Of a stretch of DNA of 44,568 bases, positions 14,353 to 22,674 are shown piece by piece; within the stretch, counting starts at the first letter, position 1, and every line of letters starts with the position of its first letter. The DNA is taken from contig NZ_JBBMFK010000030.1 in NCBI RefSeq assembly GCF_040096055.1, forward strand, positions 1-44,568, written 5' to 3'. Both the position numbers and the translations under genes were made by a program. The notes beneath the pieces are model-generated. The model was not told the origin of the DNA, did not search any database, and was given only the letters and a program-made list of their open reading frames with translations. Origin of the DNA: Pseudoflavonifractor intestinihominis. GTDB taxonomy: Bacteria > Bacillota > Clostridia > Oscillospirales > Oscillospiraceae.

Positions 14353-14942
14353 GGGGCCGCGCCTCCGCTGTGTCCCAGGTCGGCGGGGGTGTCCACATCC
14401 AGCAGCTCGGCGGGGTCACCCGCCTCCACCAGCCGCAGCCGGTCCCGGTGGGCCTTGATCACCGCGCCGCCGCCGGTGTCCCCGGTGAGGGCGGACAGCT
14501 CGGGGAAGAATTCCCGGGGAAAGAGACAGGGATTGCCCTTTTTCCCCTGCCAGCCCAGGGCGGGAATGGTGTCCGGGTGGGAGGAAAAGGCGGCCATCAC
14601 CCGCTCCACGCTTGCCCGGGTGATCCAGGGCTGGTCGGCAACAGCAAACAACGCCCCGTCCGCCCCCGCGGCCTGAGCCGCGGCGGTGCCCAGCCGGACG
14701 GTGGCCGAGATGCCCTCGTCCGCGCCGCTGTTAAAGATGGGCGTGTACCCCAGCTCCTCCGCCAGGGAGAGGATCTCCGGGTAGCGGCTCACCACCAGGG
14801 CGGGGGCGAACAGCTCCGGGGGACAGGCGGCCATCACCCGGCGCACCAGGGGCAGGCCGTCCACGGTCTGGAGCAGCTTGTTGGCCCCGAACCGCCGCCC
14901 GGCCCCCGAGGCCATGAGCACAAGGGCGATTTTCATCTCCAC
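14349..14942 (-). CDS. mocA: MocA-like molybdenum cofactor nucleotidyltransferase
   Basis: A 197-residue MobA/MocA-type nucleotidyltransferase, expected to transfer CMP to molybdopterin to form the MCD cofactor of xanthine dehydrogenase-type enzymes. Signature motif MASGAGRRFGANKLL lies near residues 10-24, with FAVADQPWI near residue 120 and TGDTGGGAVI near 157. The CTP choice is inferred from context and family. Start choice: GTG at 14942 has AGGGAG at 9 nt; an ATG two codons later (14936) would give an ATGA overlap with the dihydropyrimidinase stop. Either way it is coupled to that gene. It supplies a link between this cluster and the yqeB/yqeC/xdhC genes. Confidence 0.82.
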   Translation of the reverse strand: MEMKIALVLMASGAGRRFGANKLLQTVDGLPLVRRVMAACPPELFAPALVVSRYPEILSLAEELGYTPIFNSGADEGISATVRLGTAAAQAAGADGALFAVADQPWITRASVERVMAAFSSHPDTIPALGWQGKKGNPCLFPREFFPELSALTGDTGGGAVIKAHRDRLRLVEAGDPAELLDVDTPADLGHSGGAAP

Positions 14943-16327
14943 AGCTGGGCGCTCCCTCTGTGGACAAATTCTCCCGCCTTCTCCAGCACCACCTTGCCGT
15001 TCTCCGCCGCCACCTTGCCGGAGAGGAACACGGTCTCGGGCCGGCCCACGGCCTCAAAGCCCTCGTAGGGGGTGTAGTCCACCCGCTGGTTCTGCTCGGC
15101 GGCGGTGATGGTCCAGCGGGCCTCGGGATTCCAGATGACCAGGTCGGCGTCGCTGCCCACCGCCAGCACGCCTTTTTGGGGGTACATACCGAAGAGCTTG
15201 GCGGGCTGCTCGGCGAGCATCCGGGCCATGTCGGCGGCGGTGATGCGGCCGGTGGCCACACCGGCGGTGTACATGAGGGAAGGACGGTGCTCAACGCCGG
15301 GGATGCCGTTGGGGATCTTGGAGAAGTCCTCCCGGCCCAGGGTCTTTACGCCGTTGAAGTTGAAGGAGCAGTGGTCGGTGCCCATGGTGTCGATCTCCCC
15401 GGCGGAGAGCGCCTGCCACAGGGCGTCGCTGTCCTCTTTCTTCCGCAGGGGCGGGGACAGCACAAACTTGGCACTTTCGAATCCGGGCAGTAGATATTTA
15501 TCATCATTCAACAGAAAGTATTGGGGACAGCTCTCCACATAGCACTTCTGGCCCCTTGCCCGGGCGGCCCGAATGACCTCCAGCCCCCGCAGGGTGGACA
15601 GGTGCACCACGTTTACCGGGTAGCCCGCCATCTCGGACAGGGCCAGCCACCGGTCCACCGCCTCGGCTTCCACCACCGGCGGACGGGACAGGGGGTGAGC
15701 CGCCGGGGACAGGTGCCCCGCCGCCCGCTGGGCCTTGATGCCCTCGGTGACCATGTCGCCGTTCTCGCAGTGGCAGCCCACGATGCCGCCCTCACGGGCC
15801 ACCGCCTCCACCACCTCCAGGGCCTGCCGGTCGGTGACCCGCAGGTTGTCGTAGGCCAGGTAGATCTTGTAGGAGGTGATTCCCTCGGCGGTCATGTCGG
15901 CCAGCTCGGCCTTGATGCGGGGGTCCCAGTCCTTGATGGTCATGTGGAACCCGTAGTGGCAGGAGGCGCGGCCGTCGGCACGGCCGTGCCAGGTCTCCAG
16001 GGCGGAGGCCAGGGAACAGCCCCGCTCCGGCTCGGCGAAGTCCAGCACGCAGGTGGTGCCCCCCGCCAGAGCCGCCCGGGTACCCGACACCCAGTCGTCC
16101 GCCGTCTCGTTGGGCAGGCCCTTGTTCATCTCAAAGTGGGTGTGGGTGTCGATAAAGCCGGGGAACACCAGCTTGCCCGCCGCCTCCACCACCTTGCAGC
16201 CCTCGGCGGGCAGGTCGGGGCCGATGGCGGTGATCTTGTCCCCGTCTATCCGCAGGTCGGCGGACACGGGACCCTGGGGCAGGATGAGGGTGCCCCCACG
16301 GATGAGGGTGGATGTACGCTCAGACAT
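14933..16327 (-). CDS. hydA: Dihydropyrimidinase / hydantoinase (HydA-type)
   Basis: A 464-residue cyclic amidohydrolase opening hydantoin- or dihydropyrimidine-like rings in the cytosol. The binuclear metal centre is complete: HTH at residues 62-64, the carbamylated Lys154 in SYKIYLAYD, His186 in GCHCEN, His242 in VVHLST and Asp318 in GTDHC. The ATG at 16327 has GGAGG 7 nt upstream; an upstream extension to 16396 is rejected. In the YgeW/SsnA-type purine clusters a hydantoinase-like gene accompanies the carbamoyltransferase, which is found here 4.5 kb away on the other strand. Confidence 0.93.
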   Translation of the reverse strand: MSERTSTLIRGGTLILPQGPVSADLRIDGDKITAIGPDLPAEGCKVVEAAGKLVFPGFIDTHTHFEMNKGLPNETADDWVSGTRAALAGGTTCVLDFAEPERGCSLASALETWHGRADGRASCHYGFHMTIKDWDPRIKAELADMTAEGITSYKIYLAYDNLRVTDRQALEVVEAVAREGGIVGCHCENGDMVTEGIKAQRAAGHLSPAAHPLSRPPVVEAEAVDRWLALSEMAGYPVNVVHLSTLRGLEVIRAARARGQKCYVESCPQYFLLNDDKYLLPGFESAKFVLSPPLRKKEDSDALWQALSAGEIDTMGTDHCSFNFNGVKTLGREDFSKIPNGIPGVEHRPSLMYTAGVATGRITAADMARMLAEQPAKLFGMYPQKGVLAVGSDADLVIWNPEARWTITAAEQNQRVDYTPYEGFEAVGRPETVFLSGKVAAENGKVVLEKAGEFVHRGSAQLWR

Positions 16328-16370
16328 AATAAAACCTCCGTTCCGCCGCATGGCGGTGTATCTCTTGGGT

Positions 16371-17612
16371 TTACGGGCGGATGTTGCGGGCCTCAAAGGC
16401 GGACAGCAGGTCTGCCATGTCCGGCTTGACCATCATGGGCTCCCCGGCGGCCCTGATGCCGCTGGCCGCGTCCTTCAGGCCGTTGCCGGTGACGATGCTC
16501 ACCACTGTGGACGCCGGGTCGATGAGCCCCAGCTCCACCGCCTTCTTCACGCCCGCCGTGCCGGTGACCCCGGCAGGCTCGCCGAACACGCCGCAGGTAC
16601 GGCCGATGAGCCGCATGGCGGCGAGGATCTCTTCATCGGACACGTTGACCGCCACGCCGCCGCTCTCTCTTACGGCGGCCAGGGCTTTGTCCGCGTTGCG
16701 GGGCACGCCCACAGCGATGGAGTCGGCCAGGGTGTTTTCCTCCATGGGCCGCCAGGGCTCCCCGGTCTGGAGGGCCCGGTTCAGGGGGCAGCAGCCCTCG
16801 GCCTGGACCGAGATGAGTTTGGGCAGGCGGTCGATGAACCCGGCGGCGTACAGGTCCTTCAGGCCCTTCCACGCCCCGGCGATGGTGCAGCCGTCCCCCA
16901 CGGACAGCGCCACATAGTCGGGCGCCTGCCAGTGGAGCTGCTCCATGATCTCCAGGGTCACCGTCTTCTTGCCCTCGGACAGGTAGGGGTTGATGGCGGC
17001 GTTGCGGTTGTACCAGCCCCAGCGGTCGATAGCGGCCTTGGACAGGGCAAAGGTGTCCTCATAGCTGCCGTCCACGCTGATGACGGTGGCCCCGAAGATC
17101 TGCAGCTGGGCCACCTTGCCCCTGGGGGCCCGGGCGGGCACAAAGATGTAGCTGGCTAGGCCAGCCGCCGCCGCGTTGCCCGCCAGGGAGGAGGCGGCGT
17201 TGCCGGTGGAGGAGCAGGCGATGGTGTCCGCTCCCGCCTCACGGGCCTTGACCACCGCCATGGCAGAGGCCCGGTCCTTCAGGGACGCGGTGGGGTTGAG
17301 GCCGTCGTCCTTGAGGAAGAGCCTGTAAAGGCCAATTGCTTGCGCCAGGCGGTCGACCCGGTACAGGGGAGACCAGCCCACCCGCAGGGGCGGCGGGGGA
17401 GAGTCGGGCTCCACCGGCAGGAACGGGCGGTACCGCCACATGGACCAGTCCGTGCAGTCAGACAGGGAATTTGGAGAGAAAACCGAGCGAATATAGTCGT
17501 AATTGTACTCAATATCCAGAATTCCGCCGCACTCACAGGTGGTCAGGCCGGGCACGGCCTCGTACTCCCTGCCGCAGCGGACGCATTTGGCACAGCGGAC
17601 GTTTTTCATCAT
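16371..17612 (-). CDS. Threonine synthase-like fold-II PLP enzyme with zinc ribbon
   Basis: A 413-residue pyridoxal-phosphate enzyme. An N-terminal zinc-ribbon has CAKCVRC (residues 7-13) and CEC (26-28). The PLP lysine is Lys112 in NPTASLKDRAS, and SSTGNAASSLAG is the phosphate-cradle region. By similarity it is called threonine synthase, but it is not beside hom or thrB. It lies 44 nt upstream of a dihydropyrimidinase and beside other catabolic genes, so a lyase acting on an amino acid released by purine breakdown (as diaminopropionate ammonia-lyase YgeX does in E. coli) is an alternative. The ATG at 17612 is preceded by AAAGGAG at 8 nt; the TTG start six codons earlier is rejected. Confidence 0.85.
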   Translation of the reverse strand: MMKNVRCAKCVRCGREYEAVPGLTTCECGGILDIEYNYDYIRSVFSPNSLSDCTDWSMWRYRPFLPVEPDSPPPPLRVGWSPLYRVDRLAQAIGLYRLFLKDDGLNPTASLKDRASAMAVVKAREAGADTIACSSTGNAASSLAGNAAAAGLASYIFVPARAPRGKVAQLQIFGATVISVDGSYEDTFALSKAAIDRWGWYNRNAAINPYLSEGKKTVTLEIMEQLHWQAPDYVALSVGDGCTIAGAWKGLKDLYAAGFIDRLPKLISVQAEGCCPLNRALQTGEPWRPMEENTLADSIAVGVPRNADKALAAVRESGGVAVNVSDEEILAAMRLIGRTCGVFGEPAGVTGTAGVKKAVELGLIDPASTVVSIVTGNGLKDAASGIRAAGEPMMVKPDMADLLSAFEARNIRP

Positions 17613-17708
17613 AAAAACTACTCCTTTCAACGGGAAAAGAGCCTGAAACTATCTTCCGCGGGGACCCCGAAAAGCGGCCACCTTTCTCCAAGGGGAGAAG
17701 GCGCAGGA

Positions 17709-17959
17709 CGCACCCCATAGGCTTCCTCCTGGGGGGAAGCTGTCACGCGAAAAGCGTGACTGATGAGGGGAACTGCGGCATTCAGCGGAGGCTTCCCCCT
17801 CATCCGTCATCGTCCTCGCAAGCTGCGTATCGCTCAGCCCGCCGCAAGCGGCAGGCCTCGTTCACTCCGCTGCTCGTCCTCTCCCCACACGACCCGCTTC
17901 GCTGGGCTCATGCGGGGCCCCCGAGATGCAGCCACCTTCCCCCCTAGGGGGAAGGCTCG
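17709..17959 (+). repeat. Composite palindromic (BIME-like) repeat array
   Basis: Starts with CGCACCCCATA (also at 39451), then the hairpins GGCTTCC...GGGAAGC and GTCACGC/GCGTGAC (17742-17760) and TGATGAGGGG. It continues with CCCCTCATCCGTC, the 76-nt block (17811-17886) that recurs inverted at 4-79, and closes with CCTTCCCCCC...GGGGGAAGGCT (17935-17957). No gene is visible in the 841-nt gap 17613-18453, which consists almost wholly of repeats. Confidence 0.8.
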
Positions 17960-17968
17960 GGTGCCTCG

Positions 17969-18286
17969 AGCGGAGGCTGAAACACGGCGCAGAAACTCTG
18001 TGCGGCATTGAGAACGGTAATTGGATTGTAGCGGTTCACAAGTCTGGGTGGGTAACGCTGCTCGGGCAGAAGGGGAACGGTACGCTGGGCATTGAACCGG
18101 CAAGCAACTGCTTTCAAATACGGCGGGTCATTGAATTTTGCCGCCGCCGGACGTGTCTCCGAAGGGGGTACCAGGGGGAAACGGGCGCGTTTGGCCCTGG
18201 AAGGGCCCTCCGCGCCTGTTGCCCCATGGCGAGCTTTGCCTACTTTCCCTCGCTGGAAAGTAGGCCGTCGGAGACCGTTCCCCTGC
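17969..18286 (+). repeat. Dispersed ~318 bp element, copy 2, with a structured 121-nt module
   Basis: Second copy of 8341-8656 in the same orientation on the plus strand although its flanking genes run on the minus strand. The module spans 18155-18275 and is exactly as long as in copy 1: outer stem GTCTCCGA (18155-18162) with TCGGAGAC (18268-18275), the same inner stems, and an 11-bp hairpin GCCTACTTTCC (18238-18248) with GGAAAGTAGGC (18255-18265). Three base pairs of that hairpin differ from copy 1 on both sides. Confidence 0.85.
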
Positions 18287-18311
18287 AAGTTATGTGCCCG
18301 CGGAGGGATTT

Positions 18312-18366
18312 CCCCTCATCCGCCCCGGTGTGCGCACTGGGGCACCTTCCCCCTGGGGGGAAGGCT
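18312..18366 (+). repeat. REP-like palindromic repeat
   Basis: 55-nt unit, CCCCTCATCCGCCCC ... GTGCGCAC ... CCTTCCCCCTGGGGGGAAGGCT, nearly identical (about two differences) to 30208-30262. Confidence 0.8.
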
Positions 18367-18385
18367 TGGGTGGGTGCATCGCTCC

Positions 18386-18436
18386 GGCTTCCCCCTGGGG
18401 GGGAAGCTGTCACGCGAAAAGCGTGACTGATGAGGG
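18386..18436 (+). repeat. REP-like double hairpin repeat
   Basis: GGCTTCCCCC...GGGGAAGC followed by GTCACGC-GAAAA-GCGTGAC and TGATGAGGG, nearly identical to 17720-17770 and 39462-39510. It ends 18 nt before the stop of the PLP-enzyme gene and may act as its terminator. Confidence 0.8.
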
Positions 18437-18453
18437 AGAGGGCCGGTTTTATC

Positions 18454-19923
18454 TCACAGCTGACCCAGCACGCCGGAGGCGGTGTTGAACTGGTCGATGA
18501 GGGCGTCCAGCTCGCCCACCTGGGCGTGGACCTTGTCCCACTCGTCGCCGTACCACAGGGCGTCCAGCTCCTCGGCGGTGCGGCCCTGCTGCTCCACCCA
18601 GGTGTAGTACTTCAGGTTGTGAATCCGCTTGCGGTCGTAGTAGTTGAGCTCGGCCATGGCGTCGGTCTTCAGGCCCAGCAGGTGGAGGTGGTGGTCGATG
18701 GCGGCGGCCCGGCGGTCGTAGGGGCCGTACTGCTCCGCCAGCTCGGCCACCCGGGAGCCGTACATGGCCGCCGAGTCGGTGAGCACGGTCACCACCACAT
18801 CATGGGCGGTGAACTCGTAATACTTGGCCATCTTCACGCAGCAGAGCACGTTGGCAATGCCACTGATGCCCATCCAGGACAGCTTCTCCAGGGTCTGGGC
18901 GTCCACACCGGCCTCCTCGGCCAGATACCGCAGGCCCTCCTCCTCGGCGAAGAGCCGCAGCAGCCGCTGGGAGTCCTCGTCGTCGATGTCGATGACCATG
19001 TCGGTGTTCTTCACGTCGTGAATCCAGGGGATGTGCTTGTCGCCGATGCCCTCGATGCGGTGGTCGCCGAAGCCGTTGTTCAGGATGGTGGGGCACTGGA
19101 GGGCCTCGCCCACCGCCAGCTTCATGCCGGGGTAGACCTCCTTCAGGTAGTCGCCGCAGCCGATGGTGCCCGCGCTGCCGCTGGTGAAGCAGGCGCCGGA
19201 GAGCCGGTCCCCGGGCCGCTTGATGCCCTCGAACAGGGCGGACAGGGCCTCGCCGGTGACCTGGTAGTGCCACAGATGGTTGCCCATCTCCTCAAACTGG
19301 TTGAAGATCATGCAGCCCGGGTCCTGCCGCAGCTCGTTGGTCTTGTCGAAGATCTCCTTCACGTTGCTCTCGCAGCCGGGGGTGGCGATGACCTCCGCGC
19401 CGATGGACTCCAGCCACTCAAACCGCTCCCGGCTCATGCCGGCGGGCAGGATGGCCACGCCCCGGGCCCCCAGCAGCTTGGAGTTGAAGGCGCCGCCCCG
19501 GCAGTAGTTGCCGGTGGAGGGCCAGACCGCCTTGTGGCGCGTCACGTCGAACTGGCCGGTGACCAGCCGGGGGGCCAGGCAGCCGAAGGAGGCGCCCACC
19601 TTGTGGCAGCCGGTGGGGAACCACTTGCCCGCCATGGCCACGATGCGGCAGGGCACGCCGGTGAGGGAGGAGGGCAGCTCCACGTAGTTGGGCACGTGCT
19701 GGAACAGGCCGCCATACTCCTTGGCCTCGTTCTTCCAGGTGATGCGGAACAGGTTCAGGGGGTTCACATCCCACAGCCCCACGGACTTGAGTCCCTCCTT
19801 CACCTTGTCCGGGATGGACTCCGGGTGCTTCATCTGCCGAAAGGTGGGGATGAGGATGTTGTTTTCCCGGGCGTTGCGCAGGTTGCGCTCCAGGGCCTCG
19901 GGGTGGATGGTCAGGTCGATCAT
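18454..19923 (-). CDS. Uncharacterised fold-II PLP-dependent enzyme
   Basis: A 489-residue pyridoxal-phosphate enzyme of the cysteine synthase/tryptophan synthase beta superfamily. The likely PLP lysine is Lys108 in PTGCHKVGAS, an HK arrangement like that of tryptophan synthase beta, and the glycine loop FTSGSAGTIGCGD is a plausible phosphate-binding site. It carries ~100 extra residues relative to cysteine synthase, with a C-terminal part rich in Tyr/His. The ATG at 19923 has AAGGAGG at 7 nt; the ORF extension to 20043 overlaps the regulator and is rejected. It lies 46 nt downstream of a DauR-type regulator and probably shares its mRNA. Proteins of this type occur near YgeW genes; the reaction is unknown to me. 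Confidence 0.82.
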   Translation of the reverse strand: MIDLTIHPEALERNLRNARENNILIPTFRQMKHPESIPDKVKEGLKSVGLWDVNPLNLFRITWKNEAKEYGGLFQHVPNYVELPSSLTGVPCRIVAMAGKWFPTGCHKVGASFGCLAPRLVTGQFDVTRHKAVWPSTGNYCRGGAFNSKLLGARGVAILPAGMSRERFEWLESIGAEVIATPGCESNVKEIFDKTNELRQDPGCMIFNQFEEMGNHLWHYQVTGEALSALFEGIKRPGDRLSGACFTSGSAGTIGCGDYLKEVYPGMKLAVGEALQCPTILNNGFGDHRIEGIGDKHIPWIHDVKNTDMVIDIDDEDSQRLLRLFAEEEGLRYLAEEAGVDAQTLEKLSWMGISGIANVLCCVKMAKYYEFTAHDVVVTVLTDSAAMYGSRVAELAEQYGPYDRRAAAIDHHLHLLGLKTDAMAELNYYDRKRIHNLKYYTWVEQQGRTAEELDALWYGDEWDKVHAQVGELDALIDQFNTASGVLGQL

Positions 19924-19969
19924 GGCGGTGCCTCCTTTTTTATATGGTTGGATGGGCCAACGGACGGCC

Positions 19970-20602
19970 TCAGCCGTTCTTGTCGTCCAGATAGCTGTAC
20001 AGGGTGTACTTGGAGATGCCGAAGAAGGTGGCGATTTTGTCACCCGACTTGGTAATGAGCAGGGCGCCGGCGTCGTTGAGGAAGCGGATGGCCCGGATCT
20101 TGTCCTCCCGGTCCATGAGGGCCACCGGCTTGCCCACCAGCTCCACCGACTCCCGCAGCAGGTCGTCCAGCAGGTCGGACACGCTGCGGGTGATGCGCTC
20201 GGGCTCCTTGGTGGGGGCCTCCTTGGGGGAGACCAGGGGCCGCAGGGCCTGTTCCACGGTGAGAAGGGCGGAGATATCGTAGTTGATGGAGAAGATGGCC
20301 TCCGGCTTGCCGGAGGGGTCCCGGATAAACAGGGTGGAGGACTTGAGCACCTTGCCGTCGGGGGTGCGGGTCAGGTAGGCCAGGTGGTCCTCCTGGCGCC
20401 CGCCCCTGAGGGACTCCAGCACCACGTGGGACGGGCCGTCCCCCAGGGAGCGGCCGGACACGTGGCCGTTCTCGATGTGGACCACCGTGTGCTCCGGGTC
20501 GTCGGTCAGGTCGTGGATGACCACCTCGCAGCAGGGGCCGAACTGGACGGCCAGACCGTGGGCCATCTGCCGCAGGAGGGAGAGGCGTTCTTCACTGAGC
20601 AT
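19970..20602 (-). CDS. YheO/DauR-type transcriptional regulator
   Basis: A 210-residue DNA-binding regulator. Residues ~1-120 form the PAS-like YheO domain (CCEVVIHDL, HIENGHVSGRSLGDG, IFSINYDIS), a probable ligand sensor. The C-terminal ~60 residues are a DauR-type helix-turn-helix (KIATFFGISKYTLYSYLDD). Relatives control amino-acid catabolism. It is the first gene of the minus-strand unit with the PLP enzyme, divergent from the carbamoyltransferase across a 238-nt region with two face-to-face promoters, so it most likely controls both. Confidence 0.85.
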   Translation of the reverse strand: MLSEERLSLLRQMAHGLAVQFGPCCEVVIHDLTDDPEHTVVHIENGHVSGRSLGDGPSHVVLESLRGGRQEDHLAYLTRTPDGKVLKSSTLFIRDPSGKPEAIFSINYDISALLTVEQALRPLVSPKEAPTKEPERITRSVSDLLDDLLRESVELVGKPVALMDREDKIRAIRFLNDAGALLITKSGDKIATFFGISKYTLYSYLDDKNG

Positions 20603-20676
20603 GGGAAAAAGGCTCCTTTCTGAGGGTGTGCACCGGAAAAAGGGGAAAAATCTCCTCCGGCGGAACTGTTTCTTTC

Positions 20677-20704
20677 ATCATATCACAGCAGGGGGAGAAA
20701 TCAA
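20677..20704 (-). promoter_or_regulatory. Promoter of the DauR-type regulator unit
   Basis: TTGATT (20704-20699), 16-nt spacer, TATGAT (20682-20677) on the minus strand. Confidence 0.65.
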
Positions 20705-20775
20705 GGCGAAAACAAAAAAACTGTAAGTCTCCCTCAAAAAGATGCAATCAGGTGAAAATGTTCACAAAATACCGG

Positions 20776-20803
20776 TTGATTCCGGCGGGGGACATGCTAT
20801 GCT
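20776..20803 (+). promoter_or_regulatory. Promoter of the YgeW-type carbamoyltransferase gene
   Basis: TTGATT (20776-20781), 16-nt spacer, TATGCT (20798-20803). The weak -10 and short spacer suggest that an activator is needed. Confidence 0.55.
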
Positions 20804-20840
20804 TATTCCAGTGAAACTTCGTACCAAGGAGGATATGAGC

Positions 20841-22037
20841 ATGAGCGCACAGTTTGATGAAATCATCCGGGAGCTGGGCACGCTGGACCTGAAGAACATG
20901 TACGGGAAGGACTTCTTCCTCACCTGGGACAAGACCGGCCAGGAGCTGGCGGGTGTGTTCGCGGTGGCGGACGCCCTGCGGGACCTGCGGGAGCGGAACA
21001 TCTCCACCCGCCTGTTTGACTCGGGCCTGGGTATCTCCCTGTTCCGGGACAACTCCACCCGCACCCGGTTCTCCTTTGCCTCGGCCTGCAACCTGCTGGG
21101 CCTGGAGGTCCAGGACCTGGACGAGGGCAAGAGCCAGATCGCCCACGGCGAGACCGTCCGTGAGACCGCCAACATGATCTCCTTTATGGCCGACGTCATC
21201 GGCATCCGGGACGACATGTACATCGGCAAGGGCCACACCTATATGAAGGAAGTGGCCGACGCGGTGGAGCAGGGACACAGGGACGGCGTGCTGGAGCAGC
21301 GGCCCACCCTGGTCAACCTGCAGTGCGACATCGACCACCCCACCCAGTGCATGGCCGACGCCCTCCACCTGATCCACCGCTTCGGCGGCGTGGACAAGCT
21401 GCGGGGCAAGAAGATCACCATGACCTGGGCCTACTCCCCCAGCTACGGCAAGCCCCTCAGCGTGCCCCAGGGCGTCATCGGCCTGATGACCCGGTTCGGC
21501 ATGAACGTGGTCCTGGCCCACCCCGAGGGCTATGAGGTCATGCCCGAGGTGGAGGAGATTGCCCGGCAGAACGCCCAGAAGAGCGGCGGCAGCTTTACCC
21601 GCACCAACTCCATGGACGAGGCCTTCCAGGACGCGGACATTGTCTACCCCAAGAGCTGGGCGCCCTTCGCCGCCATGGAGAAGCGCACCGACCTGTACGG
21701 CCGTGGGGACGCCGAGGGCATCAAGGCTCTGGAGAAGGAGCTGCTGGCCCAGAACGCGCTGCACACCGACTGGGAGTGCACCGAGAGCCGCATGGCCACC
21801 ACCAAGGGCGGCAAGGCCCTGTACATGCACTGCCTGCCCGCCGACATCACCGGCGTGTCCTGCCAGCAGGGCGAGGTGGCGGCCACCGTGTTCGACCGGT
21901 ACCGGGACGACCTCTACAAGGAGGCCAGCTACAAGCCCTACATCATCGCCGCCATGATCCTCCTGGCCCAGTGCGAGAACCCGGTGGAGACCCTCCAGCG
22001 CTTCCAGCAGGAGGCCCGCCCTCGCCGGGGGAAATAA
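20841..22037 (+). CDS. ygeW: Knotted carbamoyltransferase YgeW
   Basis: A 398-residue transcarbamoylase close to the length of E. coli YgeW. Carbamoyl-phosphate-binding motif STRTR is at residues 72-76 (FRDNSTRTRFSF), HPTQ at 166-169, and the second-substrate motif HCLP near residue 330. In purine-degrading anaerobes such an enzyme is thought to act in reverse, phosphorolysing a carbamoyl (ureido) compound to carbamoyl phosphate that can yield ATP; its true substrate is not firmly known. The ATG at 20841 has AAGGAGG at 8 nt; the ATG two codons earlier is too close. It is divergent from a DauR-type regulator. Confidence 0.92.
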   Translation: MSAQFDEIIRELGTLDLKNMYGKDFFLTWDKTGQELAGVFAVADALRDLRERNISTRLFDSGLGISLFRDNSTRTRFSFASACNLLGLEVQDLDEGKSQIAHGETVRETANMISFMADVIGIRDDMYIGKGHTYMKEVADAVEQGHRDGVLEQRPTLVNLQCDIDHPTQCMADALHLIHRFGGVDKLRGKKITMTWAYSPSYGKPLSVPQGVIGLMTRFGMNVVLAHPEGYEVMPEVEEIARQNAQKSGGSFTRTNSMDEAFQDADIVYPKSWAPFAAMEKRTDLYGRGDAEGIKALEKELLAQNALHTDWECTESRMATTKGGKALYMHCLPADITGVSCQQGEVAATVFDRYRDDLYKEASYKPYIIAAMILLAQCENPVETLQRFQQEARPRRGK

Positions 22038-22102
22038 CAAAAAGCTGGTAAAAATACAGAAAACAGGGGAAACAGGGCGGAAAAATTTTAAAGCGGCGCA
22101 CA

Positions 22103-22132
22103 TTGACAAAATACCTACAAACTTGCTGTAAT
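22103..22132 (+). promoter_or_regulatory. Sigma-A promoter of the FMN-binding lipoprotein gene
   Basis: Perfect TTGACA, 18-nt spacer, TGTAAT. Confidence 0.75.
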
Positions 22133-22187
22133 ATCCGGGCGTCTGTATGTTCAGACAGTTTAAACAGATTTCCAGAGGAAAGATACG

Positions 22188-22649
22188 ATGAAGAAACTGC
22201 TTGTGCCTGCCGTTCTGTCCGCGGCCATGCTCCTGACCGTGGCCGGCTGCACCAAGACCGCCGCCGCTCCCGCGCCCAGCGCCATGGCCGACGGCACCTA
22301 TACCGCCGAGATGGACGACGCCTCCGCCGAGGCCGCCTACGGCTGGCGGGACCGCCTGGTGGTGGAGTACAAGGACGGCGCCATGGTCTCCGCCGTCTTT
22401 GACAGCTACGACGCCGACGGCAACAAGAAGAGCGAGACCACCCCTGAGACCTACCCCATGGACCCCGCCCCCGCCGACTGGATGCCCGAGCTGAGCGATC
22501 AGATCCTCAAGGCCGGCGGCACCGCCAAGATTGACGGCATCACCGGCGCCACCATGGCCTCCAACAACGCCCGGGCCATGATGCAGGCCATCCTGGACTC
22601 CGGCAAGCCCGGCGAGACGGTGACGGTGGCCGGTACCACTGAAGAGTAA
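22188..22649 (+). CDS. Small FMN-binding lipoprotein
   Basis: A 153-residue surface lipoprotein with lipobox VAGC (Cys21) and one FMN-binding domain. The motif DGITGAT (residues 116-122) fits the flavinylation motif D-x-x-(S/T)-G-A-T, in which ApbE attaches FMN to Thr122. The repeat-like opening DGTYTAEMDD is typical of this family. The likely role is extracellular electron transfer or redox sensing; partners are not encoded beside it. It has its own promoter and a following 19-bp hairpin, so it appears to be a single-gene unit. Confidence 0.85.
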   Translation: MKKLLVPAVLSAAMLLTVAGCTKTAAAPAPSAMADGTYTAEMDDASAEAAYGWRDRLVVEYKDGAMVSAVFDSYDADGNKKSETTPETYPMDPAPADWMPELSDQILKAGGTAKIDGITGATMASNNARAMMQAILDSGKPGETVTVAGTTEE

Positions 22650-22674
22650 TTTCAACAGTCCTATAGCGGCATAA

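Noticed and set aside
20748..22655. 635-codon minus-strand open frame opposite ygeW and the FMN-binding gene
   Set aside because: It spans two real genes and a promoter region, with low-complexity composition; a shadow frame.
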